Source: Desulfovibrio sp.
Lineage (GTDB): Bacteria > Desulfobacterota > Desulfovibrionia > Desulfovibrionales > Desulfovibrionaceae
Direction of reading: 5' to 3'
Assembly (NCBI GenBank): GCA_014804905.1
Contig: JAAUYX010000019.1
Location: forward strand, 11,562 to 35,213
DNA length: 23,652 nt
Shown piece after piece: positions 16,062 through 23,652 of the stretch. Each line of letters opens with the position of its first letter. Position 1 is the first letter of the stretch. The notes below the pieces were generated by a model. The model did no database searches. It saw only the letters and a list, made by a program, of their open reading frames with translations, and had not been told where the DNA came from. The position numbers and the translations under genes are program-made.

Positions 16062-16316
16062 TCAGCTCTTGGAGCCTTGCCTGCCCGAGCCGTCCCTGGA
16101 GGGGGAGAGATTGTCGGTTTCCAGTGCGAGGTTGCGGTTCCAGGCGCGTATGGCCGCCCCCTGGGTCACGGACCACTGCTGGAGCGTCTGGCCGCAGGCG
16201 CAGACCACGCGCCAGACTTCCTGGCGGCGGCCGGGCGGGAGCATGGATTCCAGATGGGCATCCGTGCCGCCGCAGGCAAGGCAGGGACGGATGGCGTGCG
16301 GGTCAAGTTCCTTCAT
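16062..16316 (-). CDS. Lar-like small zinc-ribbon protein
   Basis: This encodes 84 residues. C12 and C15 (P-C-L-A-C-G-G) pair with C39 and C41 (V-V-C-A-C-G), followed by W-S-V-T-Q-G-A-A-I-R-A-W-N-R. This is the arrangement of the Lar (restriction-alleviation) family: CPxCG, a strand, VxCxxCG, then a helix ending in A-I-x-x-W-N. Here the second knuckle is CxC rather than Cx2C. Lar proteins are best known from lambdoid phages and prophages, where they modulate type I restriction, but many chromosomal homologues have no tested role. No clear ribosome-binding site precedes ATG 16316. There are no other phage genes nearby, so it may be domesticated. Confidence 0.65.
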   Translation of the reverse strand: MKELDPHAIRPCLACGGTDAHLESMLPPGRRQEVWRVVCACGQTLQQWSVTQGAAIRAWNRNLALETDNLSPSRDGSGRQGSKS

Positions 16317-16494
16317 GGCGCCATGCTAGCAAGTTTGCGGCAGGCGCACAAGACCGCACACGCCCTTGCGGGAGGGCCGCGCGTATGCTAATGTGATGAA
16401 AAGCCCGGTCAGGCATGTGCAGGGCACGGGCAGCCGCACAGATTGCGTAAGGCGAAAACCCGTAAACGCGCCCCGGCGCGAGAAGGACAGCTCC

Positions 16495-16881
16495 ATGTCA
16501 CTCATCCCCGAAGATCTGCGCTACAGTAAGGATCATATGTGGGTCCGCATGAAGGATGGCGAGGCCGTCATCGGCGTCACCGACTACGCCCAGGCCCAGA
16601 TGGACGGCATCTCCTATATGCGCATCCCCTCCGCCGGCTCCCATCTTGCCGTTGGCGAGGTCTGCGGCATGGTGGAATCCTCCAGGCCGACGAAAGACCT
16701 CATTTGTCCGGTGAAGGGCGAGGTGCTGGAAGCCAATGTGGCGCTCGATTCCACGCCCGAGCTCTGCAACAAGGACCCCTACGGCAAGGGCTGGATTTTG
16801 CGCATCAAGACAGTGGAAGCGCCCAAGGACCTCATGGACGCCGCCGCCTACGCGGATTTCTGCAAGACTGCCTCCAAGTAA
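16495..16881 (+). CDS. Glycine-cleavage H-protein homologue lacking the lipoyl lysine
   Basis: This encodes 128 residues, the standard H-protein length. ATG 16495 follows GAAGGA; the frame is open further upstream but without a site. The fold is clear: S-K-D-H-M-W-V-R at 11-18, G-V-T-D-Y-A-Q at 27-33, G-E-V-C-G-M-V-E-S at 54-62, P-V-K-G-E-V at 72-77, N-K-D-P-Y-G-K-G-W at 92-100. Where the family has E-S-V-K-A followed four residues on by D-L, this protein reads E-S-S-R-P-T-K-D-L, so Arg64 (codon AGG) occupies the lipoylated Lys position; Lys67 is the only nearby Lys. True H-protein shuttles the aminomethyl group between P, T and L proteins. Without lipoyl it could not do so in the usual way, which suggests a divergent carrier or binding role. 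No other glycine-cleavage gene is in the window. Confidence 0.88.
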   Translation: MSLIPEDLRYSKDHMWVRMKDGEAVIGVTDYAQAQMDGISYMRIPSAGSHLAVGEVCGMVESSRPTKDLICPVKGEVLEANVALDSTPELCNKDPYGKGWILRIKTVEAPKDLMDAAAYADFCKTASK

Positions 16882-16891
16882 GTCCGCTTCC

Positions 16892-16923
16892 GTCGCGCCC
16901 TGCGGGAGACCGCGGGGCGCGAC
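16892..16923. terminator. Very stable GAGA-loop hairpin between convergent genes
   Basis: A 14-bp stem with one T-G mismatch (16892-16905 with 16910-16923) closes a GAGA loop. It lies between the stops of the H-like gene and mnmA, so it probably ends both transcripts. Neither strand has a U-tract after it. Confidence 0.6.
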
Positions 16924-16929
16924 GCCCGC

Positions 16930-18054
16930 TCAGGCGAGCACCTCCTCCACAACGGCCCCCGCAAGCACGACGCCCTCTTCATCGTAGAGCGTCGCCACCT
17001 GTCCGGCCGCCGTGGGAAAACAGGCTTCGGCAAAGCTGAGGGAAAGCCTGTTTCCTTCCAGCTGCGCACTGGCGGCGGAAAGGCCGCCGCCGTAACGGCA
17101 TCGGACCAGGGGCCGCTCCGGCCAGAAGCGCGGGTCCACCGCCACATTCACCTCGCCCGCCAGCAGGGCGCGCATCCCGAGCAGGCGCCGCGGCCCCACC
17201 ACGAGCGCATTGGCCGCCACATCCTTGTGCAAGACATGCAGGGCTTCTGTATGGGCGAAGCCGAGGCCCCTGCGCTGGCCTTCGGTATAACGCCAGAGGC
17301 CGGCATGGCTCCCGATTTGCCGCAAGGGCGCCCCTGCCGGGCACGCCCCACATCCCTCCTCCAGCCCGGCGGCTTCTTCGCGGAGGAGCACCGGGCCCGG
17401 CCCTGGCGGCGTGATGCCGAGTGCCTGCCATTTTTGCTCAAGAAATTCGCGGTAGGCGTCGACGCCACCGGGCGCAAAGCAAATGTCGTGGCTCTCCTGG
17501 GGCACGGGCACGGCAAGGCCACCTTCTGCCACCAGGGCGGCGCAGGCGGCCTTGTCCATGTCCGCCAGGGGAAAAAGCACGCGGCCAAGGCGCTCCCGTG
17601 GCACGAGCGAGAGAAAATAGCTCTGGTCCTTGGGAGCATGGGTGGCCCTTGCCAGCAGGGGCCCCGGCGCGCCCGCGCGCGTGCCGCCCACGATGCGGGC
17701 ATAATGCCCGGTGGCGAGGCGCTCGGCGCCAAGTTCAAGTGATACATCAAGAAGTGCCCCGAACTTGATGTGCCGGTTGCACAGGGCGCAGGGATTGGGC
17801 GTGCGCCCCTCGGCATAGGCCGCGGCAAAGGGCGTCACCACCTCGCGGGCGAAGCGGGCGCGCAGGTCCACAACCCGCAAGGGCACGCCAAGGGTGCGGC
17901 AGGCGGCTTCAAGGCCGGGCAGGGGGGAGGCGGAAGCGGGGGACGGTTCGGCCAGCAGGGCGTGCAGGGCCATGACCTCGTGCCCGGCCCTTTGCAGGAG
18001 CAGCAGGGCGCAGAGGCTGTCCACGCCGCCGCTGACGGCTACGGCGATGCGCAT
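16930..18054 (-). CDS. mnmA: tRNA-specific 2-thiouridylase MnmA
   Basis: This encodes 374 residues, about the family length. The N-terminal PP-loop S-G-G-V-D-S (8-13) binds ATP. T-P-N-P-C-A-L-C-N (85-93) carries the first catalytic Cys (Cys89), and Q-E-S-H-D-I-C-F (186-193) carries the second (Cys192). G-S-H-A-G-L-W-R-Y-T-E-G-Q-R-R-G-L-G (248-265) is the standard tRNA-contact block. MnmA places sulfur on U34 of the Lys, Glu and Gln tRNAs, receiving persulfide from a cysteine-desulfurase relay. A roughly 20-residue stretch at about 225-246 containing C235 and C238 lies where many homologues have a short linker. ATG 18054 has no clear ribosome-binding site, but M-R-I-A-V-A-V-S-G-G fits the family start. 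The upstream ABC ATPase gene ends 20 bases before it, which suggests co-transcription. Confidence 0.93.
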   Translation of the reverse strand: MRIAVAVSGGVDSLCALLLLQRAGHEVMALHALLAEPSPASASPLPGLEAACRTLGVPLRVVDLRARFAREVVTPFAAAYAEGRTPNPCALCNRHIKFGALLDVSLELGAERLATGHYARIVGGTRAGAPGPLLARATHAPKDQSYFLSLVPRERLGRVLFPLADMDKAACAALVAEGGLAVPVPQESHDICFAPGGVDAYREFLEQKWQALGITPPGPGPVLLREEAAGLEEGCGACPAGAPLRQIGSHAGLWRYTEGQRRGLGFAHTEALHVLHKDVAANALVVGPRRLLGMRALLAGEVNVAVDPRFWPERPLVRCRYGGGLSAASAQLEGNRLSLSFAEACFPTAAGQVATLYDEEGVVLAGAVVEEVLA

Positions 18055-18074
18055 GGACGCGAAGGAGCCAAAAC

Positions 18075-18833
<759 letters not shown>

Positions 18834-18885
18834 GGCGCGGTCCGGGTGAGGGTGTGGATGCCGGGTATGGTGGACGCAGCCTTCA

Positions 18886-18914
18886 AGGCTAGTGGAATGC
18901 GCTTTTTTCGTCAA
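18886..18914 (-). promoter_or_regulatory. Possible promoter for the ABC ATPase gene
   Basis: On the minus strand TTGACG (18909-18914) and TAGCCT (18886-18891) are exactly 17 bases apart, about 50 bases upstream of the ATG. The -35 matches consensus at five of six positions; the -10 only at three. Confidence 0.4.
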
Positions 18915-18955
18915 GAAAGGCGCGGTCGACGCACAAGGGGGCCGCTGGCCCTCAT

Positions 18956-18984
18956 TTGCCAAAGAGGGCAAAAAGCCCTAGCAT
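18956..18984 (+). promoter_or_regulatory. Predicted sigma70-type promoter for secA
   Basis: TTGCCA (18956-18961) and TAGCAT (18979-18984) are 17 bases apart, with five of six and four of six consensus matches. Transcription would begin near 18991, leaving a 5' leader of about 110 bases before secA. Confidence 0.5.
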
Positions 18985-19100
18985 AGCCTGTTGCGGATAG
19001 AGCGGTTTTGGGGCGCCGGGCCCTGCCTGCCCAATCCCGCCTGCGCGACGCCGTTGTGAGATTTTTGCTGAGTGATTCCCTACCTTTCCGAGGTGGTTAA

Positions 19101-21665
<2,565 letters not shown>

Positions 21666-21690
21666 TGCCCGAGGCAGTAGCAGCCGAAAG

Positions 21691-21730
21691 AGTAAAACCC
21701 CGGAGCCGGCAAAGGCTCCGGGGTTTTACT
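21691..21730. terminator. Perfect bidirectional terminator between secA and the DsbA-family gene
   Basis: A 17-bp perfect stem (21691-21707 with 21714-21730) with a 6-base loop carries a U-rich run at its 3' end on both strands. It ends secA and, on the minus strand, the nagZ/DsbA-family pair. Confidence 0.93.
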
Positions 21731-21753
21731 TTCAGGAGGGCACTGGCCGCAGC

Positions 21754-22464
21754 TCAGCGGCTGTGCCGCCCCACGGTGCAGCCGCCATGCCAGGAACAGG
21801 CCGCTCCGGGTTCCATGTCCACGCCCAGATCGCGCATGGCGTCCTCAAGGCGCGCGGCCACGGTTTCATAGTGCACATAGCCGCGCGAGACCGCGTCGCG
21901 CTTGCCCTCGCGCACGAGGAACACGCTCGGGTAGGCCCCGATTTCGCCCATGAGGGCCGCGGCCTTGTCATGGGCGGCCTGCGCGGCCTCTTCCGTGGCC
22001 GGGGATTGCATCTCGCTCATCAGCGCCTCGGGCTTGATGCTCCAGCGCCGGGCCAGCGCGGCAAAGACCTCCTCGGTGAAAAGGTCCTGCCCTTGGCCGT
22101 AAAAAACATCTTCCAGCGCGACGATCTGGTCAAGGCCGTGGCCGGGCGCGAGCCTCTGGAGGGCCGTGAGCACAAGGTCGGCCCCCGGGGAGGAAAGGCG
22201 GATGTCGCGCCCCTGCTCCACGGCCGCGATGGCCCCGGCGAGGGAGCGGCCGGAGGCGTGTTCCACCTCGCGCCAGAAGTCGGTGAGCCCCGGAGAATTG
22301 GCCACATCTTCCGCAAGCGTGATGGCGTCGCTGATAAGGTTGCCGCCGAGCACCTGCACGGGAATGTTCGGGTGTTCGGCGGCGAGCTTCTGCATGATGG
22401 GCGCGAAGGCATAGCACCACGGGCAATAGACGTCGGCGATATAGACAAAATGCGTTTCGTTCAT
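21754..22464 (-). CDS. DsbA-family thioredoxin-fold oxidoreductase (COG3531-like)
   Basis: This encodes 236 residues from ATG 22464, with GGAG six bases upstream. The N-terminus F-V-Y-I-A-D-V-Y-C-P-W-C-Y-A-F-A-P puts the active-site CPWC at 14-17. L-G-G-N-L around 40-44 and the cis-Pro context G-A-Y-P-S-V-F-L-V are typical of the DsbA-like predicted protein-disulfide isomerases. There is no signal peptide, so it is probably cytoplasmic. The C-terminal tail has two further cysteines, C223 and C229, in A-C-S-W-H-G-G-C. The ATG overlaps the nagZ stop as ATGA, indicating translational coupling. The redox partner is not identified; FrnE-like and 2-hydroxychromene-2-carboxylate isomerase-like proteins share the fold and remain alternatives. 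Confidence 0.87.
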   Translation of the reverse strand: MNETHFVYIADVYCPWCYAFAPIMQKLAAEHPNIPVQVLGGNLISDAITLAEDVANSPGLTDFWREVEHASGRSLAGAIAAVEQGRDIRLSSPGADLVLTALQRLAPGHGLDQIVALEDVFYGQGQDLFTEEVFAALARRWSIKPEALMSEMQSPATEEAAQAAHDKAAALMGEIGAYPSVFLVREGKRDAVSRGYVHYETVAARLEDAMRDLGVDMEPGAACSWHGGCTVGRHSR

Positions 22465-23651
22465 GGCGTCTCCGCTTGGGCTGCCGGTTGCTGATGGCGG
22501 GCATGGAGCGCGGAAATGCGCTCCCACGATTTCCTGATGCGTTCCACGGGTATGCTACCATCTTCCACGAGGTCGCGCAAGGTGGCAAAGACTTTTTCGG
22601 GAAGGCCGTCCTCCCATTCCAGATTGTTGCCGTAGAGCAAAATATCAACCCCGGCGCGCACGGCCAGCAGGATGGCGTCGCGCAGGCCGTAGCGGCCGGA
22701 GATGGCCTTCATCTGCATGTCGTCGCTGATGACCACGCCCTGCCAGCCCAGGCCCTGGCGCAAAAGGCCCGTCACCACCATGCGCGAGAGCGTGGCCGGA
22801 AGCTCCGGGTCCAGGCGCGCGTGAAAGAGATGTCCGGGCATGACCATGCCGGGCCAGCCTGCGCGGAAAATCTCCGCATAGGGGAGCAGGTCGGTGGCGC
22901 CGTCCCAGCACTGGCTGATGTCTGTGAGGCCGAGGTGGGAATCTTCTTTCGCGCAGCCCTGACCGGGAAAATGCTTGAGCACCGGGACGATGCCGCGGGC
23001 CGCCAGGCCTTGGCCGAAGGCCAGCGCGTGGCTCGCCACGATGGCCGCATCGGAACTGAAGGCGCGGCCGAGCCGCCCGATGGCGGGATTGAGCGGATTG
23101 CTGTCCACATCGGCCACGGGCGCCATGTCCACATTGATGCCCAGCCCGGCCAGCTCCTCGCCGAGGCGCTCGGCGGTCTCGCGCGTTTCGGGGATGCTCC
23201 CCTGCCCGAGGCGCTGGGCGGCGGGGAGGTCGAGAAAGCCCTTTTGCGGCTTGAGGCGGCGCACCTGGCCGCCCTCCTGGTCCACGGCGATGAAGATGGG
23301 GCCCGGCGCGGCCGCGCGCAAGGTTTCGGTGAGCCGCCTCACCTGCTCTGGCGAGCGGATATTGCGCTCCCCGCCGGAAGGGACGTCCCGGTCGAACAGG
23401 ATGACATTGCCCACGCGGCCGGCGGCAATGGCGGCGAGAAAGGGATCGCCGGGAGCGAGCTCCGCGCCGCGGAAGCCGAACATGAGCATGGCCCCGAGCA
23501 TATGCTCGAGGGGAGGAGCGGCTTGTGCGGCCGGGGCAGGGGAGACGGGAGCCGCAGGTGCTTCCGCCCGCGCGGCATGGCCGGGCGCGTAGAGCCAGAG
23601 CAGGGCGAGCAAAGGTGCAATGAGGGAAGAAAGTCGGCACGCCCTCAGCAC
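22461..23651 (-). CDS. Exported beta-N-acetylhexosaminidase, GH3 family (NagZ-like)
   Basis: This encodes 396 residues as read from a GTG at 23651, next to the window edge, so the true start may be further out. A signal peptide (about 1-30, L-I-A-P-L-L-A-L-L-W-L then G-H-A-A-R-A) precedes an Ala/Pro linker (31-47). The GH3 domain has A-V-D-Q-E-G-G-Q-V-R-R-L (122-133), K-H-F-P-G-Q-G (226-232) followed by D-S-H (237-239), the Asp-His acid/base dyad of this branch, and V-I-S-D-D-M-Q-M-K (307-315), which carries the catalytic nucleophile Asp. The enzyme removes N-acetylglucosamine from muropeptides or similar glycans. The classical enterobacterial NagZ is cytoplasmic; this one is predicted to be secreted or lipid-free periplasmic. 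Its stop overlaps the DsbA-family start. Confidence 0.92.
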   Translation of the reverse strand: MLRACRLSSLIAPLLALLWLYAPGHAARAEAPAAPVSPAPAAQAAPPLEHMLGAMLMFGFRGAELAPGDPFLAAIAAGRVGNVILFDRDVPSGGERNIRSPEQVRRLTETLRAAAPGPIFIAVDQEGGQVRRLKPQKGFLDLPAAQRLGQGSIPETRETAERLGEELAGLGINVDMAPVADVDSNPLNPAIGRLGRAFSSDAAIVASHALAFGQGLAARGIVPVLKHFPGQGCAKEDSHLGLTDISQCWDGATDLLPYAEIFRAGWPGMVMPGHLFHARLDPELPATLSRMVVTGLLRQGLGWQGVVISDDMQMKAISGRYGLRDAILLAVRAGVDILLYGNNLEWEDGLPEKVFATLRDLVEDGSIPVERIRKSWERISALHARHQQPAAQAETP

Positions 23652-23652
23652 G

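Overview
The window reads as a GC-rich Gram-negative anaerobe, most likely a Desulfovibrio-type deltaproteobacterium. The grounds are two [FeFe]-hydrogenase maturases (HydG and HydF), lipoproteins and outer-envelope-style small proteins, a compact SecA with a C-terminal zinc motif, and strongly G/C-ending codons. This taxonomic call is an inference from gene content. I see no rRNA, tRNA, CRISPR array or insertion sequence.

Layout. Bases 1-60 hold the last codons of a plus-strand gene, probably ruvB, closed by a terminator that also ends two small minus-strand envelope genes (146-382 and 427-879). Bases 1151-3562 encode an 803-residue EF-hand protein with three C-terminal membrane segments. 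From about 3650 to 5930 the DNA turns visibly AT-rich. It holds one YbdG-type MscS channel (3865-5199) and about 840 gene-free bases with an 11-bp inverted repeat, and looks like a transferred island. Minus strand 10580-6042 carries hydG followed by a 1007-residue membrane protein of unknown function. An exported alpha/beta-hydrolase-fold protein that has lost its catalytic residues (11856-10714) lies upstream of hydG, divergent from a plus-strand run of dedA, hydF (14-nt overlap), a zinc-ribbon/Yip1-like membrane protein and a lipoprotein (11971-16004).

A small Lar-like zinc-ribbon gene (minus, 16062-16316) is followed by a glycine-cleavage H-like protein (16495-16881) with Arg where the lipoylated Lys normally sits. 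It converges with mnmA, which lies directly downstream of a polar-amino-acid ABC ATPase (minus, 18833-16930). secA (19101-21665) has a recognisable promoter and a perfect 17-bp-stem terminator. The window closes with a minus-strand pair, an exported NagZ-type beta-N-acetylhexosaminidase and a cytoplasmic DsbA-family protein, joined by an ATGA stop/start overlap.

How the parts work together. HydG makes the Fe(CO)2(CN) synthon and HydF is the scaffold for the 2Fe subcluster of [FeFe]-hydrogenase; hydE and the hydrogenase genes are not here. Several genes are ordinary housekeeping (secA, mnmA, ruvB end, dedA). The points most worth a second look are the Lys-to-Arg H-protein, the pseudo-hydrolase beside hydG, the large unknown membrane protein directly downstream of hydG, and the AT-rich MscS island.
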